64,000 nt of DNA from Clitoria ternatea (Eukaryota > Streptophyta > Magnoliopsida > Fabales > Fabaceae). Within the stretch, counting starts at the first letter, position 1; the number at the start of each line of letters is the position of its first letter. Shown piece by piece: positions 34,501 through 46,505 of this stretch. Location of the stretch: assembly GCA_037962975.1 (NCBI GenBank), contig CM075671.1:39084501-39148500 (forward strand), in the 5' to 3' direction. Below the pieces are notes generated by a model that saw only the letters and a program-made list of their open reading frames with translations, searched no databases and was not told the origin of the DNA. The position numbers and the translations under genes are program-made.

Positions 34501-34800
34501 GACTTTCCCAATCGAGACTCTGACCATCATCGAATGGAAGAAGAAGGAGAAGGAGAATGCAGGTTGCATGCACAAGGAAAAGTGCTCAGCTCACTTCCTC
34601 TTTTCCCAACAGCGTGAATAATGAGGGAGAGAGAAAACCGAAGCCCCTTTATACCACCAAGAGGGCACATGCGTCATTTCCCCTGGCCTTATCATTATTA
34701 TTATTCAGCCTCCTCTAATCAATCAGCAAATTAATCTAAATCAACCATTAATCAGCAACTAACCTTACTCGGTAATTAATTCAAAAATCAGGATGTTATA
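31590..34800 (-). repeat. 5' LTR of the large gypsy element
   Basis: The same sequence order as 24325-27575, nearly identical by eye. It carries the TATA box at 34646-34655, the AAATGCATGG module at 34077-34096 (one change) and AGCCTTGGCCGGCTC at 32959-32973. Its first dinucleotide on the sense strand is TA rather than TG, a G-to-A change. Confidence 0.92.
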
Positions 34801-34805
34801 AACAC

Positions 34806-36050
34806 AAGCTTCATTTCTCATAATTTTCTTTCATATTCAAGTTTTGTATATGAAAACAAGATTTTACTTATAAAATAAAGTTTTATTACATTTAAATAAA
34901 TAAATAAATACAAATATAGCAGTTAAATCATCTAAGATAATCTAAATCGCTTTTAATTTTTTGAGATTATATCTAAAAATTTATTCAAAATATCCAATAA
35001 AAACTGTGATGTAATTTTAAGACTGGAATCAACTGCAAATTATTTTCATGGGACAATATGATATGAAAATTCTGCCAAGAATAAAAATACCTATATACTA
35101 CAATAGAAGATATATATGTGGCTAAAAAGAAACACAAATATTAGACTGATAATAAATTTTTACATTTGCAGTAGCGGAATTTTATATATATATATAACAT
35201 TTAAATCTAAAGTTTTACTAGAAGATAACCAAATATGTATTATTTTAACCAGCGGTTAATGTTCTATTATTGTGTGTCTAGTTTAAGTCATTTTTAATTT
35301 TTTTACAACACCTTGATAATTTATGTTTTGTATTTAATTTATATTTTGACAAAGATTTGTTGGAAGATAATGCATTTAAAAAACACTTTTAAAAACCGTG
35401 TTTTTCTTATTCTTTACGTAAAGATTCAGAAAACATTGAATCTTCACCCACGCAAGCAATTTGTCTACAAGTTGATCAAAATTTCAAAAAATATATGAAA
35501 TAATTCATACATACATTCAAAGTTATCATTGTCACATCATTCTATAGAAACAATGTCTGTACTATACATAGAAATCATTCAAAAAGAGAAATTAAAAAGG
35601 CAAAAGGCATATTTGATAGGAATGGGGACAAAAATCTGGAACTTTACTCTTAATATGTTGCACTTTTGTTTGACCCCTCCATATGCATATTCTTGATCCT
35701 GAAGGCAATATATTGGCATAACATAAATCTATGATCATATATAGCACACAGCCCTCCTCACAAAGACATCTTTGTAATGTTCCCTACATACTATTAGATG
35801 TAATGTTCCAAATAATCATAAGCAGGAGTTCATAATCAACATACTGGCAATTCAATCAATTTGGCTTGTGTTAAGAAACAAAGGCAATTATCATTATCAA
35901 TACACATCCCCGCTTGAAGAAATATCAATTATTTTTCATACATTAATTAAGATATGGAAAAAAGAAATCCAGCTTTGGCTTGTAACTGTCAAACTCAATA
36001 ACTCTATAGCTAAAGTGCACTTGTTTTTTTTACACCTCTCTGATCTACTC
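34806..36050. other. AT-rich spacer and 3' flank of the bHLH gene
   Basis: No gene recognised. The 3' untranslated region of the minus-strand bHLH gene must lie in the last few hundred bases; no unambiguous polyadenylation signal was fixed. Confidence 0.5.
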
Positions 36051-37897
36051 TCACAAGCATCTTCCTCCATATCCTGCGCTTCTAAATAGTGCTTGCTTTA
36101 TGTCTTCAGAGCTCAGAATTGTCTTTTGCTTCAGTTCCTGTTAAATCACAAATAGAATAACAAGATTCATTACTCCACTGCTCAACAAAAAGAACCATAA
36201 TATATATTGGTTATATACAGAAACTACAACCAAATGATTTTTACAGTGACCAAAAATCTTCATACTAATGAACACTATCCCAAATTTTTAAAAATAAAGA
36301 TACATGAATTTTTTTTATAAATATTTATCTCTGGCACAGCTCCTCACACAAGAGCCTTTGTACTTATGGCATGAATAATGTACCAGCTCACTTTTGTGTT
36401 AAAATTAATTCAACCTTTTTGTTAAAAGAATATGGACATCAAGGATCAAACTTTAAATTGGAAATTAAATGATTTTCCATCACCCATTTTATAAGGGAGA
36501 GATAAATAAGTTAATAAAAGAGAAAAAGTGAAGGTGTGAAAGATGATGTGATAAGAAAGAATAGAGATAAGAAGACAAAATTGTGTATAGTTAGAGTATT
36601 GGTACTGTGGCCATAGTAAAAATTTTTGGACAAGTTTGAGTTATTATGCTACGGGGATTCCAATGTGGTGTTAAGAAACAATTATCCAATGAACAATTTT
36701 ATTATCTTCAAGTCTAATTAACATACCTCTGAGCAAGAAGCTTGCATTGTGAAATCATTGAAACAGCTAATAACACACTGTTGGATCTCAAGTCCTAATG
36801 CTTCTAAGGTGTTCACTGTAGACAACAACAAGCCTGGTTTCCCTGCACAACAGATCTCCACCCTTGTGTTGTTGATATTCCTCCTCTCCACATCAAACTT
36901 CATAATGAGAGGGTAAAAAACATCAACACACATGATTGCACCAAATCACCATTGTTTGACCTCAAAAGATTAACCTTGGTAGGCAACAACACTAGGGAAA
37001 GAGTGCATACCTTGGGAGAATTTCTCACTAAGATTTCATTTGGATTTACATCTTGTAAAATGCTGGCCATGTTGGAATCTACTTGCATTTCTTGTTTCAT
37101 GTTGTTAATCTTCTCTAAGAGCTCTTTCATGTAGTCAATGGTGTCTCCAAGTATGGATGTTCTATCCATCTGGGATAACAAGCATTATTTTCAACAAGAA
37201 AATTAGCAGTTGTGCATATGACACAAAACATAGTAAGTTTTATATTGTGGTTAAATTGACACTTTTGTATACATTGAATGGTTCATTTTCACTTGATGCA
37301 TACCTTGCTTATCTTAGGGACAATTGATCTTAGCATGGAGAGCCTGTCATTTAGTCTCTTTCTTCTTCTCCTCTCTGCCATTAGATTCTTGGAGGGTTGC
37401 CCCTGAAGCTTCTTTGTTCTATTCTTTCTCTCCACACAAGTTTCGGTGTTGAAAACAGGCATATCAGGAGATTGGCTTGGCTCCATTTTGCATGTGGTTT
37501 GTAGGTCCAAACTATAAAGCTCTTCTCCAAGAAAGCCTGGATCTTCTTCTTCCATCATGGACAATGGATAATCTTCTTGAGCTAGAAATGGAGGGGTATT
37601 GAGTGGAGTATCAAGGGTGGTGTTATGGGATGATGAATCTATCATCTTAGGTGCTGAGAATTCATCAAGCAAGGAACTATAGATTTCATTGAAGGTGTAG
37701 TCATTGTTGTAAGTTTGAGGAACTTCTTGGCAAGAGAATGATGGATTTGGAAGAAAAGGAAGAGAGTTTTGATCAAAACACTCAAAACTCCAAGCATTAG
37801 AGAAAAGTTGGTTTTCTTCTGAACATGGATTGGTGACCATTGTTTCTCTTCTTAGAGCCATTAATTCCTCCAAGAAATCATGGTCATAGAACTCCAT
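36051..37897 (-). CDS. bHLH93-like: bHLH transcription factor, bHLH93/ICE-like group
   Basis: A nuclear DNA-binding regulator. Four exons on the minus strand, 37304-37897, 37011-37169, 36727-36897 and 36051-36137, join at GT-AG introns, all in phase 0, to give 336 residues. The N-terminus has FLEELMALRRE, a motif conserved in this group. The basic helix-loop-helix spans about residues 174-228: NLMAERRRRKRLNDRLSMLR with the E-R-R DNA contacts, then MDRTSILGDTIDYMKELL from exon 2. Exon 3 encodes the ACT-like C-terminal region (TRVEICCAGKPGLLLSTVN). The end is RSAGYGGRCL. The length is close to the roughly 350 residues of Arabidopsis bHLH93. I chose the methionine at 37897 because relatives begin there and a TATA box lies about 80 bases upstream. 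Bracketing by function is by family: Arabidopsis members act in flowering and ICE-type regulation. No defect is seen. Confidence 0.95.
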
Positions 37898-37978
37898 CTC
37901 CTTTTCTCTCTCTTTTTGTTGTGTGAAGGCTAATTGTTTAGGAAACACCTTGAGGAAATAGAGTACTAAGTTGAAGCA

Positions 37979-37986
37979 TTTATAAG
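37979..37986 (-). promoter_or_regulatory. TATA box of the bHLH gene
   Basis: TTATAAAT on the minus strand, about 80 bases upstream of the chosen start codon. A purine-rich leader (AAAAAGAGAGAGAAAAGGAG) runs into the ATG. Confidence 0.55.
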
Positions 37987-40900
37987 GGCACACAGTAAAG
38001 CTTATTGCAAATTGGTTATTAAATATTATATATGCATATTATAATACACTGATATGTATTATATGGTATTCACTTGCAACTATAGTCCAAGACCAAAATG
38101 GAATCTGCTTTTCCCCTTACATCATCTCTCCCTCTCTCTAGATCTTACCCTTCAAAAAGAAGGGGCAATTTATGTCTTTTTCACCGAAATTTCTGCAATC
38201 AAAACCAAATTAAAATATTTAATTGGAATTAAGGAAAGTTTGACCCTCAGATCTGTCTGAAACCAGAAAGAATAGCAGTTAACATCATAAACCTTCTCAG
38301 GTTCTTTGCATGTGAAAATATCAGAAAATGATTTGTTTAATTCATTTCAACAACTAACTAATGAATTAAAGGATTATTTCAAGTTTACATTAAGTATTTT
38401 GAATATATTCTTAATTGATATTAGAGTCAAAGTTATCTTAACAACAAGATGTGTAATAATATGAATGTTATAATTAAGCAGAACAAAGAACAACCCTGGA
38501 TGATTAAAGTGAACAACATCTATTCTCCTTAAGTAAAATCTTAATTGTTTGTTTATGAATAAAAGAAATTCATTAAAAGAACTAATCAGACTATAATATA
38601 CTTGTTTGAATACAATCATAGCATTTACATGTGAAGGATGTAGAAAAAAAATAATCAGCTCTGCATCTCATTCTCTCACCATGAAGAAGATTTCAGAGTT
38701 GGGCCCCAGTCCCCCAAATGCCTCCAAAGTTTAGCTTAGCTCATAAATTCAAATGGGTTGGTAATCGAGTTTTGTTCTTTCTGCCCGATTACCTTTCATA
38801 TATATCCAATAATATATATATTGTCCATAAACTAGACCATCTATTTAACTTAGGTTTTAATGTTCTATAGTTTATAAGTATAGCTATATGTATAATACCC
38901 TATGTTGTTCTTGGCCCCTCTTCCCCCCTGCGAAGTGTAATTGCTCGTTTGATAATTAACTAGCGCGTTATCACGCTGGTATTATTGATAAATTATTTAA
39001 TTTATTATTTATTATTTTATTATATATAAAATTTTAATTATGTGAATTTATTTAATTTATTATTTGTATTTTTTAACAATTTAATTAGAGTGGTAAAATT
39101 TAATTTTTTTTGTTTTTAGTTTTTTGTATGGTTGTTATATTGATTATATAGTTAATAATTCATATTCTTAACTCATTAGTAGGTATTTAAAAAGAATATA
39201 TTATTCGGTATGTTATTTTTCTATGACAAACATTTTGAAAAAAATATAATATTATTATATAAAAAACTAATTTACTCGTTATATCAGTCTATTGGTTTTA
39301 TTATATAGATAAAATCAATATAATATTTTAAAAATTAAAAACTTAGAAAATTATTACTTTATTGTTAGTATATATGTAGTTGGTCTTTTCACATTTTAAT
39401 TATATTATAATAGTATTTTTTCACTAATTCTCTATATATATGTTAATTAGTAATAGTTATATAATAAAAAGATATAAAAACTAAATAAATAGTCAAAATA
39501 GGTATAATTAATATTTGATAAAAGCTAACATATAATATACACTATTAATTTATTACATCTTAACAAATATTTGAAATATCATTTTTAATATATAAATAAA
39601 AATTATAATATTTAAATAAACTCAAAAAATTATAAAATAATGATGTGTTGTATTTTCATATTTTATCTTTTCAATATCCTATAATATTATTATATTTACA
39701 CTAATTATAATGTATCATTATCTTTTCATATTTATAAACTGTCATGCACATTTGTCTTTTATCTATATTTCTTCCTAATAAACCTTCAAATTATCTTGTT
39801 TAATTTCTCATTTTAATAATGGTTAATTTTCATTTTTATTGTTATTCATTGGTAAAGAATGACAACTAATATTTATTGGTGATAAATATTTATCGATTTA
39901 ATTAAGTAGTTAGAGTATGACAATGTTTGTCATTTAACTTATATATTAATCTTTTAAGTTGACAAATATATAAAATGATTGATGTGGCATGAGTTGAGGA
40001 TTAAAAATAATTCACATGACAGTTTTTAATCTGCACTTCTAAATTTATATATTATAAATAAATAGATAATAAAAATGAAACCGTAAAATAATTAATATTA
40101 ATTTTAAACATCATTTAAAGTTAGGTGCGATAGAGTTAGATAAATAAATTTAAAAATAACTTTTAATCAATCTCACTTAACTAAAGACGAAAAAAAGCCT
40201 AATTTATTTTTCTACGGTGATAAGCTATAACATTATGTTAACGTACACGAGTACAATAATAGTAGAGTGAATACAACCACGTACAATTATTTAAACGGAT
40301 CCTTTGGCTTATGTAGTTGGTTTTTTCCCGGTTTACGAATACGCAAATATCATAATAACCAATTTTTTGCTTCCACTTTTAGCTCATCCGGTCTTCTACA
40401 CTGCACAACACTGACTTCGTCTATATGAACATTATTGTATGATCTTAAGATCTGATATATGATGTGTGTATTGTCATTAATGTGTCTTCTACTTTAGTTT
40501 TGGCTCTTTATCATGATACACATAACTATTGGTGGATAAAATTATATAATTATTATATACTTTTGGATCGACTGGTATAAGGAACCTGTGTGCACTTGCA
40601 TAATAAACCTGCATTAATTATAATTGAAAATAATTGAGACGTGTGTCGAATGTGAATCTCAATAATACATTTTACATTAGAATTAATGTCTGTTGATTTT
40701 GGAAGTAAAGCAAACATGCCACTAATATTGTATAGTGATTTTTCGTGGCTTTTGGTTTAACAATTTGAACCGTGACATTTATATTTAGTGAGACCAATTC
40801 TCTTGACAAAATTCTTTTCTTTTCCCCGACAAAATTTGAAACTTAGATGCTTAACATGAAAAATTATTGGATACATCATCTCATCTTTATTATTCTGCAT

Positions 40901-41893
40901 CATTCACTAATGGTCGATTTATCTATCTCTCTATATGGCTTTTCTAGGTTGGTATACAGAGACAATTATTGTATAGTTCTGATCATTCCCTAAATGATAA
41001 GTGGGAAAATTTATGTTTTGCGTAATTTTTTACTGGGTGGAAGTTTACCACAGAATAATAAAAAATTAAAAATTTATGGAGATTAATGATGAAGTGATAA
41101 TTTCTGGTGGGTAGAAGCTCTAAAAATGAACTTTCCATGTTACAAGATGTATCTGTGTGTATAGATGTACAACACGAGGCCCACGTACTTTTCTTTTATT
41201 AGTAGCTGCTATGCTAACCTATAACTATAAGCCTACCTAGCTAACAATTAATGTTACGGCAATGCATGCCCACTTGATTTGCAAGTAGATATTTCAAATT
41301 ACTTTCAGTATTATGCCTCTTGCCTTTTATAAAAATGTAATTTATGTTTTTTTTAATGTTTAACCTTATTTTAATAATGATGTAAAAATGATTTTTTATA
41401 TCAATTGTAAAATTGTTTACATCGGTTAATGAAACAATCGGTATAAAAATATATAAAAATATTTTTTATATCAGGTATTGGAATAATCTATATAGATGTT
41501 AAAAAACATTTTAAGAAGTATAAAGTGCATCATTTATCTTAAAAAAATCTAACACGTGTTAAGAAATTAATGGTTAGAATTACAAACTGATTTAATAGTT
41601 TTAGACCGTGTAGTAATTTCTTGTTAATATTCTCTAACTTTATCATGAGTTGTTTGTGGTCAATAATTAAATACACTAAAACAATGTTATCCTTTATCCA
41701 ACTTTGAACATCTATAAAGTTTAAACTCTTAGATTTTGTTTTTGATTAACTAAACTCTCAGATTTTTAATCCTCCTAGAATGTGAAGCTTATGAAAAAAT
41801 GTCTTTAAAAAAAGAAGGGAAATGATATAGAATACTAATTAAGAGTTAGAAATAAACAGTTGTTATTTAAAATACAACTATTTGGTTTTCATA
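37987..41893. other. Promoter-side flank and long AT-rich spacer
   Basis: No further gene is supported in 3.9 kb. The part nearest 37990-38700 is the likely upstream region of the bHLH gene. From 38940 on the sequence is very AT-rich with long T and A runs. At 41380-41500 words such as ACATCGGTTAATG and AATCGGTATAAA resemble CACTA-element subterminal repeats, but no element ends were found. Confidence 0.45.
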
Positions 41894-41898
41894 GTAAA

Positions 41899-43313
41899 CG
41901 TTGCTACCTAATTTTTTCTGGCCTATTTAAAATTTTAAAAAATTAAAAAAATAATAATTATAAAAATCAATCTAACATAGGATTTAATTTTTAAGAAAAA
42001 TGTGAACATCCTTTTTTGTACGGGTAAGAAAAAGGAAAGGAAGAGAAAAGAAAGAAAAAAAAAAGAGAAAAGAAAAAGAAGAGGGAAGAAAAGAAAGAAA
42101 ATAAATAATAAAAATAAATTATATTTAGTCTCACATTGAAAGTTTTAAGATTAGAAGTTGTTAAAATTTAAATTGTTAGCTTTTATTTAGTTCCACATCG
42201 AATACTCTTAGAGGAGCTACTCTTGTTATTTTACTATATAAGCAACACCTTGTAACACTTGAAGGGATTATAGAAATAGTCCATTTTTTAGTATAAAATA
42301 TGATTGCGGCTTTGATTGATCTTCCATATTAGAAAAGATTTGGTTTCTTCCACGAGAGTCTCAATTTAGAAGAAACAAGAGACACCACTGAATCCGGAGA
42401 CGGTTTTAAAATTTACTTTGCCTTGGAAAAGAAGGTAAGTTTTGTTTATTGTTTTCTTTCTTCTCATGCCTTAATTTATTAGCCTTTTGTGTTGTTTATT
42501 GTTTTTATTTTTATGCTTTGATTTATTAGCTTTTTTAATATTCTTCTACTTCTTTCGTCGTTTATTTCATAGACCTACCTTTTTCCTTATTTCTGTCCTC
42601 TTACTTGTCCTTTTATTTTAGTTTAGTTTATTTTATTCTATTTTTGTTTTCTCTTTTCATTTCTCTTTAAAAAAATGTAATAAAATCAATAAACCCAAGG
42701 TTCCTTATATATATATATACAATGTAATCAATTTGGACAAGACGTCATGTTGATTCATGTTTTCCTAAATCTCAACATTTTAAATTTATTTTACATTTTT
42801 AAAATAATAAATAAAGAACTATGCAACCCTGATTTCCCTTAACGTTTGACAAATACGTAGGAGTAGGAACAATTATTCCTGTTGGACCTAAATTTTAAAA
42901 ATAAAATATCCCTTTAACTCATAAAATAAAAATCATAACGCTTTTAATGACCACCCGATTAATTTGGACGAGACGTCTTGTTAACCACCATAGGACATTT
43001 TTAATTTTTAAATCGAAAATCAATCCATAGGACATTTTTAAGAGGTTTAAATTATAACTTATTAGATTATTCAAAAACTTAAACAATTTAGGATAACCGT
43101 TTAAAACGGATAGTGTGGGGTGCTACTACCTTCCCCACCTGTAATCAGACTCCCGAACTTAAAATCTCAATTTAGGACCAATACCTTTACGTTATGATTT
43201 TTTTGATGTTTTACCTTAACAACATTGGTGGCGACTCCACGATTTCCGATAGGATATCGGGTACCAAATTTTCTTTCTACGGTCAGCCTCCTGCCACGAT
43301 CTGGGTCACGACA
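41899..43313 (+). repeat. 5' LTR of the Tat-like element
   Basis: It starts CGTTGCTACC (the partner has TGTTGCTACC) and ends GGGTCACGACA. It contains a purine tract of AGAAAA words near 42030-42110, a TATA box TATATAAG at 42235-42242, and the block GGTGGCGACTCCACG before the end. Confidence 0.9.
42235..42242 (+). promoter_or_regulatory. TATA box of the Tat-like LTR
   Basis: TATATAAG in the context TTACTATATAAGCAACA, conserved at 48597-48604 in the 3' LTR and about 336 bases from the LTR start. Confidence 0.65.
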
Positions 43314-43315
43314 GA

Positions 43316-43333
43316 TGACGACTCCACTGGGGA
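43316..43333 (+). other. Primer-binding site (tRNA-Arg type)
   Basis: TGACGACTCCACTGGGGA lies two bases after the 5' LTR. Plant Ogre/Tat elements are known to use a tRNA-Arg primer site of the form TGGCGACTCCxCTGGGGA; this copy differs at the third base. Confidence 0.85.
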
Positions 43334-44715
43334 GTTTAGAGAGTCAAGCCCATTCAATTTGTTTAAGCATATTAGAATAATCTCATATAACCTCTTGCCT
43401 ACGTGTTTGTGTCATGATTGTTTTATCGATATATGTTATTATGGAACCTTAGGGTAGAAGATATCATATTATTGTGTTATTGGACCCTAGGGTAGAAGAT
43501 TTTATTTGTATTGCTCTATGTTTATTTCTTATGAAGGAAGGGTAGGGTACATGTATGTATGCTCCCACACATTACACTTACACTTTTCACTCACATTTCA
43601 AGTGAAATCCTACACCCAAGGGTGTGACTAAAACATTAAGATTAGGGGAGGTTGTGTAGCAGTGTCATTTGAGACATTCGTCTCCTTCTGACATCGTGAG
43701 AGCCTCAGCTTGAGTGTGACTTCCTCATGATGCCCGCACCTGGTAGGCTTCCTACCATTGTGGTCAACATCATGGGTAGAGTTTGAGCTTTAGTGGCCTT
43801 TAGTACTTTAAAATAGCCACCTAATGTGAGAGGGTACTATTAGAGGAGCCTTAGAACCGATACGAAGCCTTCAGACAAACCTTGTTTAGGGTACACAAGG
43901 GGAAACATTCCTTTTACCTTTCTTTTTTTAATTTAAAAGATTTTTTCTTTCCCTAACAAATGTTTTTAAAGAAAAGCCCAACAATTGGACATGGGGCAAA
44001 TGGTTCTCAAGCTCGTTCAATTTCATTCTTTAAGTTATAGGCTCCTTGAATCATACATTTTTATGCAAAATTTTTCCCAAAAAATTAGACGATTTGAGAG
44101 GTCTGTAACTTATTCTTTGATACGGAAAATATTTTTAAGAAATAATGATGACAAGCCCACAAGTTGACTTTTTTTTTCTTCTTTTCCTCTTTTAGAAAGT
44201 AATCTAAACTTGGCAAGTCTCTTACTAGCTTAACCTAGTACTTTTAAATGAGACGTTCTGAGGAACGCTGAAAGGATGCTCGTCAAGGCTCATGATTGCT
44301 TTAATCACTGTTTGTTTTTTTCTCTTTCTTTGTTGTCTCTTTCTTTTTCTTTGCTTTTTCACTAACACATTTAAAAAAACAAAAAATAAAAAACAAGATA
44401 AAACAAAAACAAAAAACAAAAAATAAAAAACAAAAAACAAAAAAAAGAAGGAGAAATCACAGGGAGACACCCTTACAGAACTCAAGCAAGACTCATGGTT
44501 AAAGACAGATTACGAGACTGTAATTAAAGACGGTTCCTGTGATGCTGTAAGCTTTATGCATTCTTCAGGCATAAAACTTTGTAACTAGGAGGCCGTTAAG
44601 CTCTCTACGACTCTCATTTCTAATTCAAAGTAATTTGTAATTGCCTTAATGACTCGGTATTCCCATTGCTATGCCCAAGGCTTAAGAGCCTTTCTTTTTA
44701 CAATAAGGGTGAAGC
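43334..44715 (+). other. Leader of the Tat-like element
   Basis: Non-coding leader with no gag domain recognised. It includes an A-rich low-complexity stretch of ACAAAAA words near 44370-44450. Confidence 0.45.
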
Positions 44716-45213
44716 ATGTTATGTCATATTTTTAAAATTTCATTAATAAATGTGTATTTGAATATCTTTTTCTTTGCACCCTTTGTCGATTCCCTTTCCC
44801 TTTATCCCTCATTATATCATTCACTCAAATATAGATCTGAAAATGATCCACTTAAAAATAGTAAGGTCGCAATCTCATTTCACAACTTTGAGTATTCGGT
44901 TGATTGCGCTGACCAAGAGGGTAAGGAAGACTATGGTCCCTCACCCAAATTAACCAGAGAACAAGAGGTTAAGAGAAATTTGGCCCTATCAAGAGGTAAT
45001 CGAGATCATCAAAAAAGGAGGATAAAAAGGTCAAGATTGACATTTCCCTTGAGTCAAGAACAACAGGGGAAATTGATTAAGATGTTAATGTCCTTTGGTT
45101 TGAAAAACACTAGGGCAATTTATCAGAGTATGATGGTAACCTTGTTTCATGACATGATGTGGATGACAACACTGCCAGGTCTTGAAATGAACAGGGGCAT
45201 ATATATCGTTTAA
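44716..45213 (+). pseudogene. Tat pol fragment upstream of RT
   Basis: A 165-codon frame contains FHNFEYSVDCADQEGKEDYG, then a basic stretch, then LSQEQQGKLIKMLMSF and finally LPGLEMN. The layout resembles the acidic linker and the MPGLD-type motif that lie just before reverse transcriptase in Tat/Athila pol. The F-A-W-S signature between them is lost. No reverse transcriptase follows. I call it a relic rather than a gene. Confidence 0.4.
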
Positions 45214-46505
45214 AGAAGCTTCAGTATTAACCAGTATGGATAGGGATGAATTGCCGATGTCCATAAATGCAGACACAATTAAGAGATGTTTTGCCAAAAA
45301 AACAAAAAAAAGGAAAAATAAACAAACAACAAAAACAACAAAAAAAGAATCAAGATTGGTGCCCTATGCACATACCAATTGGGGCAAACTGAGGCCCTCA
45401 CATTGTCATATCGAGGCACGTCCATATCATTGAGCAAGCTGTCACCTTTTTTTATAGGGGGCACAGATGTCATCAAACCAAGAACATAACAAAAAATGAT
45501 GTTTCATCCTTGTTGCAATCAACACCTTAACCTTAAGGAGGTATAACTACTCCCCATGCTAATGTAACTAAGGAAATGGTCTACCATGCTGAACAACAAA
45601 AGTATCAAGGGGATCATTCAAAGGTAAAAAAAAAAACAAATGACAAAATCAAGAAAAGGACAAAAAAGAATAAAAACAAAAGTCAAAAAGAAGACTTAGA
45701 ATGGTCCCTTCTCATTGAGGAAAAAAAAGGGCTCACCTCATTTCTTTTGATACATGGCATTGAGGCAAAGTTGCCTATTTGAAGAGACATCTGTCCCCAA
45801 AGGATGAAAGTAAATCAAAGGAGGCCAAGCGGGTTTAATTTTAGTATAATCAGCTTAAACCTTTTGTTGTGAAGGACACAGGCTTGATTAAAATAAATAA
45901 GTCATAAAAAAGGAAAATATGCTCGCTATGCTGAAAACCTAAAAGGGTGGTCTAGGCAAAAATTAGAGTGACCTGGTGAGTCAAAAACCTGAAAAGATGG
46001 CTTAGGCAAAAATTAAGGTCAAGATTTTGGCAAAGTAAGCATAGAAGAACCAGACTGGGGCACGAGGACTATAGTTGACCTACTTTCTCAAAAGCAAGAT
46101 CGAAGGATAAACTCGTTGTCGTGATTTAGGATCAAGATTCTTACTGTTCTTAGGGATTCACTAGAGGATCTACAAACCTCATTACATCACCCACTACCAA
46201 ACTTTTGACCACATTTGTTTCTTTTTTGCATCTGATTTCCCTTTGTCTTTTCCCGTACTTAATGTGGTAAAACATGTGTTTTAACAAAATAAAACATGAC
46301 AATGACAATTATTTTCACAAAAAGAAAAGGAAAGTCGTGGAAGCGAGATGCTTCTGTTATTTGTTAGCACCTCAAACAAGCATCACAAGGACCGTGCCGC
46401 ATACATGCTCAGAAGAGAATATCACCTCGTTTATCCGTTTCACCCATGAGTATAAACCTAAAATCTTTAAAGATTATAATTCTAAAGGTTTCTTCCTAGA
46501 TTTTA
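45214..46505 (+). other. Non-coding interior of the Tat-like element
   Basis: Contains A-rich stretches at 45288-45350 and 45625-45735 and no recognised domain. Confidence 0.45.

Larger units (their letters stand above)
24325..34800 (-). mobile_element. Large non-autonomous gypsy element (10.5 kb)
   Basis: A minus-strand element with LTRs at 31590-34800 (5') and 24325-27575 (3'). It is flanked by a perfect 5-bp duplication AACAC (24320-24324 and 34801-34805). The initiator-Met primer site at 31575-31586 and a polypurine tract at 27576-27589 are in place. The 4.0-kb interior keeps only badly decayed traces of zinc knuckle, protease and reverse transcriptase. The LTRs make up about 62% of the element. 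It is Tekay-like by its primer site and LTR modules, and it probably depended on proteins from other copies. Confidence 0.92.

Noticed and set aside
37898..37993. N-terminal extension of the bHLH frame to a methionine at 37993
   Set aside because: The extension overlaps the TATA box and likely leader, and relatives start at the MEFY-type methionine at 37897.
41380..41500. Possible CACTA transposon end (ACATCGGTTAATG words)
   Set aside because: No CACTA terminus, inverted partner or 3-bp duplication was found.
44225..44485. Minus-strand frame of 86 codons rich in F and L
   Set aside because: It reads through the A-rich low-complexity stretch and has no domain.
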